DNA from: Clostridium aestuarii
Lineage (GTDB): Bacteria; Bacillota; Clostridia; Clostridiales; Clostridiaceae
Length of the DNA: 64,000 bases
Direction of reading: 5' to 3'
Assembly: GCF_026735135.1 (NCBI RefSeq)
Contig: NZ_JAPQER010000002.1
Location: 682,001-746,000, forward strand
Below are positions 27,541-36,993 of this stretch, one piece after another. The notes under the pieces are model-generated. The model was not told the DNA's origin. It did no database searches and saw only the letters and a program-made list of their open reading frames with translations. The first letter of the stretch is position 1; each line of letters opens with the position of its first letter. The translations under genes and the position numbers were made by a program.

Positions 27541-28428
27541 TTAGCTATCTGCATAAATATTTATTTTATATTCACCTAAAGTATTAAAAGTTATATTTAA
27601 TGTATATTCTTCATCTCCGGTTACTTTATGTTTATTTCCTATTAAATATCTACCTTTATCGTTTGTTAGTGCTATATTATGATATTTTACTGTTATATCT
27701 CTTTCTGCAACAGTTTCTCCATTTCTTGTACATTCCATGATATAAACCACATTATTAATATAACTAACATTATTTGATAAATTTGAATTAATTTTTATGT
27801 CTATCCAATCTCCTACGCACTTCTTCCCTGATGGATTGTTCCATGATATTATCATAGGTTTAACATCTTTATTATTATTTTTCTTCTTACTATGATTATG
27901 TCTATTAACTGTTGATATTTTTTTAACCTGTTCCTCTTTTTCATCTGCTAACTTAATATCCCTTTGATTACTTTTTAAATCCTTTACTATTCCATCCTTA
28001 GTACTGTTAAGTATACTAACAACTTGACCATTTTTTATTTTTCTAGCGTATACATACTCAGGAAATTCCACACTATCTGTATTCTTCATGAATTTGTCTA
28101 AATAAAATTTTTCTCCTTTTTCTTTACTTTTTTCAAATGCTTTATTTACCTCTTTGCATGCCACATATTTCCTTGAATCATTATAAAATGAATACATTTT
28201 GTTATTTTTTAATCTATTTTTATAATCTAAAAATAATAAGTTATTTCCTTCTTTTGATATATTATTTAAAAATGAATCAATTAATTCGTCTCTATCATAC
28301 TGATAAAATCTATTATTTATAGTGTCTTTTATAATATATCCTTTCACTCGTGCAAAAGCGGTATTTTTAGCCATTAATATAAATATAAGTACTGCTATAA
28401 TTACTATCAATAATTTATTTTTTTTCAT
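27541..28428 (-). CDS. Hypothetical secreted protein
   Basis: Not recognised. A 295-residue protein with a clear signal peptide (MKKNKLLIVIIAVLIFILMA, likely cut near AFA-R). The middle is polar and basic, with a short His/Lys/Asn-rich linker (RHNHSKKKNNNKDVK). The last 100 residues (from PMIISWNNPSGKKC) look like a beta-sandwich with alternating strands, similar in style to Ig-like or Y_Y_Y-type extracellular domains. No anchor motif or lipobox is visible. Confidence 0.7.
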   Translation of the reverse strand: MKKNKLLIVIIAVLIFILMAKNTAFARVKGYIIKDTINNRFYQYDRDELIDSFLNNISKEGNNLLFLDYKNRLKNNKMYSFYNDSRKYVACKEVNKAFEKSKEKGEKFYLDKFMKNTDSVEFPEYVYARKIKNGQVVSILNSTKDGIVKDLKSNQRDIKLADEKEEQVKKISTVNRHNHSKKKNNNKDVKPMIISWNNPSGKKCVGDWIDIKINSNLSNNVSYINNVVYIMECTRNGETVAERDITVKYHNIALTNDKGRYLIGNKHKVTGDEEYTLNITFNTLGEYKINIYADS

Positions 28429-28728
28429 TTTACCAACTTCCTTTTATATCTAATGTAGTACACCTACACCGACCTATTTTATTATATTTGTACATAGACT
28501 ACCTATATTAAAAATATATAAACAATATTTATTTAATATTTTTTACATTTATTACTTTATTATACATTGTACATAAAACGATTTTTAATGTAAATCAATT
28601 TTTAGAATTTAACAGCCCTAGTATAAGAAACTTAGAATATTTCTTATACTAAGGCTGTTAGATTTATTTTTATTCAACACTAATTGCATTAACAAAACAC
28701 TAAAGTGTAAACACATATCTTAATAATA
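28429..28728. other. AT-rich intergenic gap
   Basis: About 300 bases that hold the promoter of the secreted-protein gene and the terminator of the cupin gene at 28611. Nothing else was recognised. Confidence 0.5.
28611..28659 (-). terminator. Long hairpin downstream of the cupin gene
   Basis: Arms AACAGCC...TAGTATAAGAAA and TTTCTTATACTA...GGCTGTT with one bulged position. It lies 70 bases after the cupin stop and is moderately T-rich downstream. Confidence 0.6.
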
Positions 28729-29070
28729 TTATTGGCTAAATATAACAATTAGAAACATTTTAAACTTTTCTACTGCTAAAAGTGCATGAGGAATCCCTGC
28801 TGGCATAACTATTGTCTCACCTTTTTTTACCATAAACTTTTCATCCCCAACAGTAATTTCTGATTCACCATCAAGTATGTATACTAATGCATCTCCATTA
28901 GATGAATGCGAACTAATTTCTTCTCCTTTATCAAAAGCAAATAGCGTAACACTTGAGGCTTTTCCTTGTGACAATGTTCTGCTTATTACTGTTCCCTCTT
29001 GATAATCTACAAGAGATTCCATTTCTATAACTTTTGAAAAATCTATATTTTTAATTAGATGTTGTATCAT
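28729..29070 (-). CDS. Cupin-domain protein
   Basis: A 113-residue single-domain beta-barrel. The first cupin motif reads EEISSHSSNGDALVYILDGE and the second VMPAGIPHALLA. One histidine of each motif is present (SHSS, PHAL); the first motif lacks the usual His-x-His pair, so metal binding may be weak. GGAGGG precedes the ATG. Small cupins of this kind are often quercetinase-like or sugar/stress-related, but no function can be given. Confidence 0.8.
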   Translation of the reverse strand: MIQHLIKNIDFSKVIEMESLVDYQEGTVISRTLSQGKASSVTLFAFDKGEEISSHSSNGDALVYILDGESEITVGDEKFMVKKGETIVMPAGIPHALLAVEKFKMFLIVIFSQ

Positions 29071-29200
29071 TTTTCTCCCTCCAATATTGCTTTCTGCTAA
29101 ATTTTCATTATATATATTATGTGTAAAACAATTCGACTTTAATATAAATAGAACTATTTATTAAAAAAATTTTTACTAAACCTAAGATATAATTAAAACA

Positions 29201-29233
29201 GGCATAAAACTTTAAGCTTTAAAGTTTTATGCC
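29201..29233 (-). terminator. Terminator of the alpha/beta hydrolase gene
   Basis: Fifteen-base arms starting GGCATAAAACTTTAA with a three-base loop (29201-29233), starting ten bases after the stop codon and followed by TGTTTTAATT on the minus strand. Confidence 0.7.
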
Positions 29234-29243
29234 TATAATTAAA

Positions 29244-30065
29244 TTAACTTATTCTTATATTTAACCATTTTATAATATCATCCAATATATTATCTTTACA
29301 ATCTTCATTTAATATTTCATGATATAAATTATCATATAATTTAATATCCTTATCTTTTGAAGAAATAGTATCATAAAAGTTAACTGAAGATTTAGGTGAA
29401 ACAATTTTATCTTCCTTTCCATGAAGTATAAGACATGGACAATTATAGTTCTTTATATTATTTTTTAACCATTTTATTCCTGAATTTGCTATTTGAAGAT
29501 TTAATCTTACAGTTGTATTTTTTAATACTAGTTCATCACTTTTGTATTGCTCTACAACATCTTTATTCGTACAAACAAGATCACAAAATTGATTTGGTAC
29601 TTGTCCTCTAAAAAAGTATGGAAACTTTAAACTCTTTAATTTTACTGAAAACGGAATATCTCCTGTAGCAGCACCTGATAATATTTGTCCACAAATTTTA
29701 TCACCATAAAGTATACCGTAACAAGCTGTAATAAATCCTCCCATACTGTGCCCAAATATAAATAATGGTATATTTGAATACTCCTTTTTTATCAATTCGA
29801 CAAAACTATCAATGTCTTCAACAAAATCTTTAAAAGAGTTTACATACCCTCTTTTCCCGTCAGATTTACCATGACCCCTATGGTCAAATTTATATACTAC
29901 ATAACCATTTTCAACAAATTTATTTTTTACATATTCATATCTTCCACAATGTTCAGCAATTCCATGTACTATAAGTATTGTTGCCTTTGGATTTGATGGT
30001 ATATCCTTTGTATAAAAAATTTTTGTTCCATCAAATGAATCTAAGTAATTTTCAGTATCACTCAT
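29244..30065 (-). CDS. Alpha/beta hydrolase, monoacylglycerol-lipase-like
   Basis: A 273-residue serine hydrolase of the Hydrolase_4 group. It has IVHGIAEHCGRYEYV, FDHRGHGKSDG, the nucleophile elbow GHSMGG, the acid residue in LHGKEDKIV and the histidine in YHEIL. This set matches bacterial monoacylglycerol lipases and lysophospholipases. There is no signal peptide. The ATG at 30065 has AAAGGA eight bases upstream and replaces a longer frame. It is monocistronic. Confidence 0.87.
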   Translation of the reverse strand: MSDTENYLDSFDGTKIFYTKDIPSNPKATILIVHGIAEHCGRYEYVKNKFVENGYVVYKFDHRGHGKSDGKRGYVNSFKDFVEDIDSFVELIKKEYSNIPLFIFGHSMGGFITACYGILYGDKICGQILSGAATGDIPFSVKLKSLKFPYFFRGQVPNQFCDLVCTNKDVVEQYKSDELVLKNTTVRLNLQIANSGIKWLKNNIKNYNCPCLILHGKEDKIVSPKSSVNFYDTISSKDKDIKLYDNLYHEILNEDCKDNILDDIIKWLNIRIS

Positions 30066-30198
30066 TACAAACATCCTTTCTTTGATATCCACTTTATTAT
30101 TTTATTATAGCAATCTTCGTTTTACTTATTTTTTCATAAAACAATCTATCCTTTATAAAAATATCTGTAATTCATCACTACAAATGTCTTTATGATAC

Positions 30199-30855
30199 TT
30201 ACATATTCTGTGTTTTACCTAAAGCAATCTTTTTGGATACCATATTGAAAAGCATTTTATAAATTTTGCTAATTTTAAAAACAATTTCCGCTAAAATTAT
30301 TCCTCCTATTACATCCCAAACAAGATGTTGTTTAACAAATAAAGTAGATAAAATTATAATTGTTGCCGTAAAACTAACAATTAATATACTCTTTGTATTT
30401 TTAGCCTTACAATTTACTATTCCTTTTATCATGAGATAACTTGTAAAAACATGAATACTTGGGAAACAATTATATGGATTATCCGTTTTATATATGAATT
30501 TAACAAGTTTTGATAATATATCATTTTGTTCTATTACAGGTCTTTCAATTCCCGTTTGAAACAAGAAAAATATAGCATAACTTAGTAATAATCCTAAAAT
30601 TAAACTAATAATCATTTTATGATATATCTCCTTATCTCTGAAGCAAAAATAAACTAATGTAGATATCATAAAAGGATACCAAATTATATATGGAATTATA
30701 AATATTTTTGAAAAAGGAATTAAATTATCCAAACCTATTGAAATATCGTATACACCTCTAGAAGAATTATTTAAAAATGCATAAAATATATTTATCACAG
30801 GTATTATCAACATCAAACTTAACGATGGTATATTTACCTTTATCTTATTTATCAT
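30199..30855 (-). CDS. PAP2-superfamily membrane protein
   Basis: A 218-residue protein with about six membrane segments. The PAP2 motifs appear as IERPV, CFPSIHVF (first catalytic His) and QHLVWDVIGG (second His and Asp). The FPSIH form and the reduced first motif (no lysine seven residues before Arg-Pro) are those of the PAP2_3 / inositolphosphotransferase-like branch. It probably acts on lipid phosphates at the outer membrane face. The ribosome binding site AGGAG is about 15 bases from the ATG, rather far. Confidence 0.8.
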   Translation of the reverse strand: MINKIKVNIPSLSLMLIIPVINIFYAFLNNSSRGVYDISIGLDNLIPFSKIFIIPYIIWYPFMISTLVYFCFRDKEIYHKMIISLILGLLLSYAIFFLFQTGIERPVIEQNDILSKLVKFIYKTDNPYNCFPSIHVFTSYLMIKGIVNCKAKNTKSILIVSFTATIIILSTLFVKQHLVWDVIGGIILAEIVFKISKIYKMLFNMVSKKIALGKTQNM

Positions 30856-31028
30856 ATTTTTAAGTTTTCACTCCTTGTTTTTTTATTTTACATCATAACT
30901 TATATTATAAAAAACAAATATATATATATCAATTCATTTATATTACATTTTCAAATTTAAAACTTACATTTTTGTAAGTAAATCTCACTACTTCCTTTAA
31001 AGTAGATTTTTTCGAAGCAATAAAAAAG

Positions 31029-31056
31029 AAAACTTCTTAAATTTTCAAGAAGTTTT
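31029..31056 (-). terminator. Terminator of topB
   Basis: Arms AAAACTTCTT (31029-31038) and AAGAAGTTTT (31047-31056) followed by CTTTTTTATT on the minus strand, 18 bases after the stop. Confidence 0.8.
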
Positions 31057-31073
31057 ACTTTTTTATTCCTATA

Positions 31074-33266
31074 TTATTGATTTTTCCACTTAGCTAGAGC
31101 ATCTGCTAAAGCTGAATTTATTGGCTCATCTACATTTTGTTTTTTCAAATATTTATTTACATCTCTCTTATTAACACTCTTACTTTGATTTTCTTTTCTT
31201 TTCTTAAATACTGACATTTTCTCTCTATATCCACATGTAGCACATACAAATATCTCCCCGTCACCTTTTCCTCTTAGTTCTAGCTTCTTGTGACATTCTG
31301 GACATCTTGCATTAGTTACCTTTGCTAATCCTTTTCTATATCCACATTCTCTATCTTGGCATACAAGCATTTTTCCTTTTTTACTGTTTACTTCTAATAA
31401 ATATTTACCACATTCTGGACATCTTGCTCTTGTCATATTATCGTGTTTATAAGATTCCGTACTAGTTGCTACATCTGATACAAGTTTTGAAGCATAATTT
31501 CTCATATCTCCTATAAATTTCTTATCATTTAAATTTCCTTTGCTAATTTGAGATAACTGCTGCTCCCATTTTGCTGTAAGTGTAGGGGATTTTAAATCAG
31601 ATGGTACCAGTTCTACTAATTGTTTTCCTTTTGATGTTGGGAATATATCTTTTCCCTTCTTTTCAATATAAAAAGTGTTAAATAATTTTTCTATTATATC
31701 TGCTCTTGTAGCGACTGTACCTAATCCACCTGTTTCTCCTATAGCTTTTACAAGTTCTTTATTATCTGTATTCATATATTTTTTTGGATTTTCCATAGCT
31801 GAAAGCAAAGTAGCTTCATTAAATCTTGCTGGTGGTTTAGTCTGTCCTTTTACTGATCTAACATCAACTAATTTCACCTTATCTCCCTTATTAAGCTCCG
31901 GTAGTGATTGATCTTTTATATCTTCATTATCAATATCATCATCTAAAACCTCTTCATTATCATATACTGCTTTCCATCCCTTTGCTTTAACTATTTTACC
32001 TTTGGATATAAATATTTCTTCATCAACTGAAACATTCACTGTAGTTTGTTCATATTCAAAAGCAGGATACAATACAGATAAAAATCTTCTTACTACCAAA
32101 TCATAAATATTTCTTTCCTCAGATGTAAGCTCTCCTAAGCTTAATCTCTGTTCCGTTGGAATTATAGCATGGTGATCTGAGACCTTACCGTTATCAACAA
32201 ATCTTTTGTTTGCATTTATTTTACCTCTAAGCACCTGTCTTGCACTCTTTGCATATGGTCCAACTGCTATATTATTCAATCTTTCAGGTAAAGTTGCAAC
32301 TATGTCTGTAGTTAAATATCTTGAATCCGTTCTTGGATATGTAAGCACTTTATGATTTTCATATAATCTCTGCATAAGTGATAATGTTTTCTTAGCTGAA
32401 TATCCATATCTTCTGTTAGCATCCCTTTGAAGCTCTGTTAAATCATATAATGCAGGAGAATATTTTTTCTTTGCAGCTTTTTTCACCTCTGTAACTTCTC
32501 CTGTTTTACCCTTTACCTTTAAAGCAATTTTTTCTGCTTTTTCCTTATTAAATGTACGTGTCTGACTACTTCTATTGTCCTGCCACTGTAGCTCAAATTC
32601 CTTTGTCTTTCCTTTAATAGTATAATAGTCTCTTGGAACAAATTTCTTTATTTCTTCTTCTCTCTCTACTATCATTGCAAGTGTTGGAGTTTGAACTCTT
32701 CCTGCTGAAAGTTGTGCATTATATTTACAAGTTAATGCTCTTGTAACATTAAGTCCTACAATCCAATCTGCCTCTGCTCTACATACAGCTGATCTATATA
32801 AATTTTCATAATTTTTTCCTGGTTTTAAATTATTAAAGCCATCTCTAATAGCCTTATCTGTTTGAGATGAAATCCATAAACGTTTAATTGGTTTTCTAAA
32901 TCCAACTTTTTCCATGATCCATCTAGCAACAAGTTCACCTTCACGCCCAGCATCTGTAGCTATTACTAAATCGTCAATATCTTTTCTTTGCATGATAGTT
33001 TTAATGCTATGAAAATGCTTTGAAGTTTTTTTAATTATTGCAAGCTCCATTTTCTTTGGAAGCATAGGTAAAGTATCCATACTCCATTTTTTATATTTTT
33101 CTCCATATCTTTCTGGATCTGCAAGTGTAATTAAATGACCCAATCCCCAAATAACAATATACTTAGAACCTTCTAATGAGCTTTTCCCTTTTTTATTACA
33201 ATTTAATACTTTTCCAATATCACGAGCTACTGAAGGTTTTTCTGCTAAAACTAAAGTTTTTCCCAT
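31074..33266 (-). CDS. topB: DNA topoisomerase III
   Basis: A 730-residue type IA topoisomerase. It has the Toprim domain (LVLAEKPSVARDIG, ATDAGREGEL), catalytic Tyr310 in LTYPRTDSRYL and two C-terminal zinc-ribbon-like units (CPECGKYLLEV...CQDRECGY and CPECHKKLELR...CATCGY). It relaxes and decatenates DNA through single-strand passage. The ATG at 33266 has AAAGGAG six to eight bases upstream. It has its own terminator and no evident operon partner. Confidence 0.93.
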   Translation of the reverse strand: MGKTLVLAEKPSVARDIGKVLNCNKKGKSSLEGSKYIVIWGLGHLITLADPERYGEKYKKWSMDTLPMLPKKMELAIIKKTSKHFHSIKTIMQRKDIDDLVIATDAGREGELVARWIMEKVGFRKPIKRLWISSQTDKAIRDGFNNLKPGKNYENLYRSAVCRAEADWIVGLNVTRALTCKYNAQLSAGRVQTPTLAMIVEREEEIKKFVPRDYYTIKGKTKEFELQWQDNRSSQTRTFNKEKAEKIALKVKGKTGEVTEVKKAAKKKYSPALYDLTELQRDANRRYGYSAKKTLSLMQRLYENHKVLTYPRTDSRYLTTDIVATLPERLNNIAVGPYAKSARQVLRGKINANKRFVDNGKVSDHHAIIPTEQRLSLGELTSEERNIYDLVVRRFLSVLYPAFEYEQTTVNVSVDEEIFISKGKIVKAKGWKAVYDNEEVLDDDIDNEDIKDQSLPELNKGDKVKLVDVRSVKGQTKPPARFNEATLLSAMENPKKYMNTDNKELVKAIGETGGLGTVATRADIIEKLFNTFYIEKKGKDIFPTSKGKQLVELVPSDLKSPTLTAKWEQQLSQISKGNLNDKKFIGDMRNYASKLVSDVATSTESYKHDNMTRARCPECGKYLLEVNSKKGKMLVCQDRECGYRKGLAKVTNARCPECHKKLELRGKGDGEIFVCATCGYREKMSVFKKRKENQSKSVNKRDVNKYLKKQNVDEPINSALADALAKWKNQ

Positions 33267-33357
33267 GTTATCTCCTTTCATGTTCATTACTGTTTGTTAT
33301 CTTATTTCATCTTTAACAGTATAACATATATAATGTTTATAATTTTCACAGAAGAAT

Positions 33358-33391
33358 AAAAGGCTGCAGAAAATTATTACTGCAGTCTTTT
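33358..33391 (-). terminator. Terminator overlapping the end of the nitrilase-family gene
   Basis: CTGCAG arms flanked by AAAAG/CTTTT (33358-33391). The 5' arm contains the last two codons (Leu-Gln) and the stop of the gene; the stem is followed by TTTTATTCTTC on the minus strand. Confidence 0.75.
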
Positions 33392-34174
33392 ATTCTTCAT
33401 TAATTCAAAATAAAGTTCTTCCTGTCTATCTACTTTAATATTAAAGCTGTTTCTGATTTCACTTATCTTTTCAACATCTATATCTGCTACAATTAATTCC
33501 TCTTTTTTATGACTAGCTACAATAATATTCCCTAAAGGATCTATAACCATAGAATCACCACTATAAATAATTCTATTTGTTTCACCAACTATATTCGCTC
33601 CAATTACATAACATTGATTTTCTATAGCTCTTGCTCTCAAAAGAGTGATCCAATGTTCTCTTCTTGCTTCTGGCCAATTTGCAATTACTATAATAACTTG
33701 TGCTTTTTTAGATGCTATTTGAAATATTTCTGGAAATCTTAAATCATAACATATAAAGGCTGAAAATGTAGAATCATCTATCTTAAAAAAATCAATCTTA
33801 TTACCTTTTTCATAAAATTCATGTTCCCTTCCATAAGAAAAAGGATGCATCTTAGTATACCTAAGGAGTTCTTCACCATTGGGTGATACCATTGATAAAT
33901 TATTTTTACCTTTTCCACTAGTCGCCTTTTCAACATACCCAAAACACACATTAATATTGTGCATATCAGCCTTTTCCTTAAACCATTCTATAGTTTCTTC
34001 ATTTTCATCCCCTATACGGTTTATATTCCTTGAAAATCCTGTCAAAGTCATCTCGGGAAATATAATTATATCAGCTTTTTTCTTACCAGCTTCAGCTATA
34101 AAACCTTCACATTTTTGCTGATTTTTTTCTTTATTTCTTACATCAATATTAAACTGAGCTACTGCTATTTTCAT
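33377..34174 (-). CDS. Carbon-nitrogen hydrolase (omega-amidase/nitrilase family)
   Basis: A 265-residue enzyme with the catalytic triad Glu in FPEMTLTGF, Lys in YTKMHPFSYG and Cys in FICYDLRFPEIF, plus ANWPEARREHW. This is the YafV/Nit2 branch that hydrolyses alpha-ketoglutaramate or similar amides, a repair or salvage role. Length is normal. It lies alone between topB and a phosphoesterase gene. Confidence 0.87.
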   Translation of the reverse strand: MKIAVAQFNIDVRNKEKNQQKCEGFIAEAGKKKADIIIFPEMTLTGFSRNINRIGDENEETIEWFKEKADMHNINVCFGYVEKATSGKGKNNLSMVSPNGEELLRYTKMHPFSYGREHEFYEKGNKIDFFKIDDSTFSAFICYDLRFPEIFQIASKKAQVIIVIANWPEARREHWITLLRARAIENQCYVIGANIVGETNRIIYSGDSMVIDPLGNIIVASHKKEELIVADIDVEKISEIRNSFNIKVDRQEELYFELMKNKRLQ

Positions 34175-34204
34175 TGTTACCCCCGTTATAACAGTTCACA
34201 GTGA

Positions 34205-34265
34205 ACAAACGACAGCCAACAGTTAAGAATTGTTGCTAATTAAAAACTGCACATACTTTCAATTG
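34205..34265. repeat. Degenerate dispersed repeat, copy 1
   Basis: Contains GACAGCCAACAGTTAAGAATTG followed by TTGCTAATTAA, quoted as GACAGCCAACAG and TTAAGAATTG. The AAGAATTG...TAATTAA part recurs at 38269-38293 and in reverse at 48041-48078. It lies between the nitrilase-family and phosphoesterase genes. Confidence 0.5.
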
Positions 34266-34289
34266 TCATCTATAAACTATTTAAATATG

Positions 34290-34985
34290 CTATTTTCCCA
34301 TTCTTATTGAATCTATTAAATTTTTTGGAAAATCTCTTTCTTCCATAGCTACAGCTAATTTCTCATAATCATAAGGTATTTCTATAAGTTCAACATCAAT
34401 ACCCTCTTCTTCTACCTTTAAAATGCAGTAAGTAGCATTTGGGTTTCCTATTTTAGGTTTACCAACACTTCCATCATTCACCAAAAGCTTATTATCATAT
34501 TTTTTAGAATAAGGTAAATGAGTATGTGCACAAACAAGTACATCACCTGTAAACTCGTCTATTACTTCTTTTGCTTCCGTTGAATTTTCCATTAAATATT
34601 CATTTACTGCTCTAGTGCTTCCATGAACAAATTTTATAATTTTCCCCTTATCTACTATAGTTATATCTTGTGGAAGTCTCTTTAAAAACTTTTTATTCTT
34701 ATCACTTACTTCACTACATGACCAAGGTAGTACAAAGTTTTTATTAAGTTCATTATCCCTAACATATTTTATATCACCACTTACTACTGCTGAATCATAA
34801 TTTCCTATAATAAGTAATATATTCTCTTTTTTTATTAAATCAATTACTTCATTTGGAAAAGGACCATATCCAACTAAATCCCCAAGACATACTATTGTAT
34901 TTATATGTCTTTTATTTATATCTTTAAGCACTTCTTCTAATGCAAAAATGTTTCCATGTATATCTGATATAACAGCTATTTTCAT
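34290..34985 (-). CDS. Metallophosphoesterase
   Basis: A 231-residue calcineurin-like phosphoesterase with ISDIHGN, CLGDLVGYGPFP, IGNYD and VCAHTHLPY metal motifs. This YfcE/diadenosine-tetraphosphatase-like group cleaves phosphodiesters; the substrate is unknown. The start at 34985 is chosen because AAGGAGG sits nine bases upstream, whereas the upstream ATG abuts it. Confidence 0.87.
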   Translation of the reverse strand: MKIAVISDIHGNIFALEEVLKDINKRHINTIVCLGDLVGYGPFPNEVIDLIKKENILLIIGNYDSAVVSGDIKYVRDNELNKNFVLPWSCSEVSDKNKKFLKRLPQDITIVDKGKIIKFVHGSTRAVNEYLMENSTEAKEVIDEFTGDVLVCAHTHLPYSKKYDNKLLVNDGSVGKPKIGNPNATYCILKVEEEGIDVELIEIPYDYEKLAVAMEERDFPKNLIDSIRMGK

Positions 34986-35099
34986 ATACGTCATCCTCCT
35001 TTGTACATACCACTACTATTTCTTAATAATATCATATTTTTTATACAAAAATTATATATTTAATAATTTCACTGTACAATAAAATGTTTTCATTAATGT

Positions 35100-35134
35100 A
35101 AAAGCGCTTCGTTTATGATAAACGAAACGCTTTT
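35100..35134. terminator. Long hairpin upstream of the phosphoesterase gene
   Basis: AAAAGCG and TTCGTTTA face TAAACGAA and CGCTTTT with one mismatch and a three-base loop. T-rich on both sides, so either strand could terminate. It lies about 240 bases beyond the permease stop. Confidence 0.6.
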
Positions 35135-35154
35135 ATATATGTAAATAAGGCTTT

Positions 35155-35183
35155 GGGTCAACTGCTACATATGTCAACTGCCC
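35155..35183. repeat. Two further GTCAACTGC motifs
   Basis: GGGTCAACTGC at 35155-35165 and ATGTCAACTGCCC at 35171-35183. Same motif as the four copies at 22321-22396 and again next to a terminator hairpin. Confidence 0.5.
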
Positions 35184-35373
35184 GCTGTATCCTTTAATTA
35201 CATTCCTAAATATTAAATAAATCTTTTGATATTTTTTTAACAACTTTTTCAATTATTAATATACATAATTTCTGCTAATTTGTCAAATTTTTTTTGCAAA
35301 AATATTTTTTTATAATCTAAAAATTTCTACAATTAAATTTTTAAATGCCAAATTGAAGTTTTGTTGTAACCTT

Positions 35374-36804
35374 TTATTGAGGAAGCATAATAAATCTTAT
35401 TACAAATAATGACGCCATAATATACATTATAGGATGAACTTCTTTATGTCTTCCAGTTACAATTTTCATTATTGGATAGAATATCATTCCTGCTGCCACA
35501 CCATTAGCTATACTATAACTGAAAGGCATAATAGCAATTGTGAAAAATGCTGGAAGAGCTTCTGTAAAATCATCAAAATCTATATCTTTAACAGCTCCTA
35601 GCATAAGAACACCTACAATTATAAGCGCTGGTGATGTAGCTTCTGCTGGAACAACACCAACTAGTCCACCAAAGAAAATAGAAATTGCAAATAGAATCCC
35701 TACTACAAAAGTAGTAAGTCCTGTTCTTCCTCCTTCTGAAATACCTGCTGTAGATTCTACAACTGTTGCTAAAGTAGTAGTTCCAAACATTGCTCCCAAT
35801 GTTGTAGCTACAGCATCAGAAAATAAAGCTTTTCTCATGTTTTTAACTTTTCCATCTTTTTCAATCATTCCTGATTTTTGAGCTGTTCCTACTAAAGTTC
35901 CTATAGAATCAAATAAATCTACTAAACTGAAAGTTATAACAACCATTAAAATACTTGTAATTGCACCAATAACTCCTGTACCCCCATGTGCAAGAAGTCC
36001 TTTAAAATCAAAAGCCATAAAAGTTTTTCCTACTGGAGGAATATAAAACAATTTCACACCTGAAATTTTAGTTATACCCATAGGTATTCCTATTAAAGTA
36101 GTTAAAACAATTCCTATTAACATTGATGCTTTTACTTTACGTGCCATAAGTATTCCCATAATAATAATTCCTATTACAGTTAATATAGTACTTGGATTTG
36201 TAAAACTTCCAAAACTAACTAAAGTTCCTGAATTTGCAACTATAACATTTCCGCTTTTAAGACCAATAAGCGATATAAAAAGTCCAATTCCTCCAGTTAT
36301 AGCAAGTTTAAGATTGTTGGGCAAAGATTCTACTATTTTTTCTCTTATTGATGTAAGCGTAATTAAAATAAATATTGTTCCCGATATAAAAACCGCTGCC
36401 AATGCTTGCTGCCATGTATATCCTAATGTTAAACACACACTGTAAGAAAAGAATGCTGTAAGCCCTATACCTGGTGCCAACACAAAGGGTAAATTTGCAT
36501 GGAATGCCATTATGAATGTACCGATAGCTGAAGCTATGCATGTACTGGCAAAAGCTGAACCCACTATTGGATCATTAATAATACTAAGCGAAGCTGCTGC
36601 ATCTCCTTTTAATCCAGCTGCATTCATTCCTGAAATTTTTAAAATATTAGGAATTACTAAAAGTGCATATGCCACTGTTACAAATGTAGTAAACCCTGCT
36701 AATACCTCGGTTTTAACGTCTGTATTGTTTTCAGATAATTTGAATAATGATTCCCAAATAGATTTTGATTTTTTTGTTTCTTTTGTTTTTCTTGTAATAT
36801 CCAC
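35374..36804 (-). CDS. Guanine/hypoxanthine permease (AzgA/PbuG type NCS2)
   Basis: A 476-residue transporter with about twelve to fourteen membrane segments. It has EVLAGFTTFVTVAYALLV, NLPFVLAPGIGLTAFF, the LFDSIGTLVGTA motif and TTLATVVESTAGISEGGRTG, all diagnostic of the AzgA-type purine permeases. The start is GTG at 36804, eleven bases behind AGGAGG. A guanine riboswitch in the leader supports guanine or hypoxanthine as substrate. Confidence 0.93.
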   Translation of the reverse strand: MDITRKTKETKKSKSIWESLFKLSENNTDVKTEVLAGFTTFVTVAYALLVIPNILKISGMNAAGLKGDAAASLSIINDPIVGSAFASTCIASAIGTFIMAFHANLPFVLAPGIGLTAFFSYSVCLTLGYTWQQALAAVFISGTIFILITLTSIREKIVESLPNNLKLAITGGIGLFISLIGLKSGNVIVANSGTLVSFGSFTNPSTILTVIGIIIMGILMARKVKASMLIGIVLTTLIGIPMGITKISGVKLFYIPPVGKTFMAFDFKGLLAHGGTGVIGAITSILMVVITFSLVDLFDSIGTLVGTAQKSGMIEKDGKVKNMRKALFSDAVATTLGAMFGTTTLATVVESTAGISEGGRTGLTTFVVGILFAISIFFGGLVGVVPAEATSPALIIVGVLMLGAVKDIDFDDFTEALPAFFTIAIMPFSYSIANGVAAGMIFYPIMKIVTGRHKEVHPIMYIMASLFVIRFIMLPQ

Positions 36805-36824
36805 ACGTTTGTCCTCCTTTTGTA

Positions 36825-36873
36825 AATAAAAAAATCTAGTATTAGATTGTGAGTAAATCTGATACTAGATTTT
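36825..36873 (-). terminator. Terminator of the guanine riboswitch
   Basis: Minus strand AAAATCTAGTAT and ATACTAGATTTT arms (36831-36873) followed by TTTTTTATTT. Placed between the aptamer and the permease gene, as in transcription-terminating purine riboswitches. Confidence 0.85.
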
Positions 36874-36892
36874 AAAATACTTGTTTAGATTT

Positions 36893-36963
36893 ACCCATAG
36901 TGAGAAATTTCGTGGTTTTCTCGTAGAAACTACCGAACCTTGTTATCGGAATTATATGGGGTT
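36893..36963 (-). promoter_or_regulatory. Guanine riboswitch (purine aptamer)
   Basis: On the minus strand CATATAAT, then a P2 hairpin (CCGA/TCGG), the core GTTTCTAC, a P3 hairpin (GAGAAA/TTTCTC) and ACTATGGG appear in the order of the xpt aptamer. The base at 36900 is C on the transcript, the guanine-specific pyrimidine (U in adenine sensors). L2 reads TAACAAGG instead of the common GATATGG, yet GG in L2 can still pair with CC in L3. Confidence 0.92.
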
Positions 36964-36993
36964 ACATAACTCTATTAAATTTTACTAAGAAAA

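Larger units (their letters stand above)
34986..35373. other. Intergenic region with terminator and repeat
   Basis: A gap of 388 bases holding the promoter of the phosphoesterase gene, a hairpin at 35100-35134 and two GTCAACTGC motifs at 35155-35183. No gene was recognised. Confidence 0.5.
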
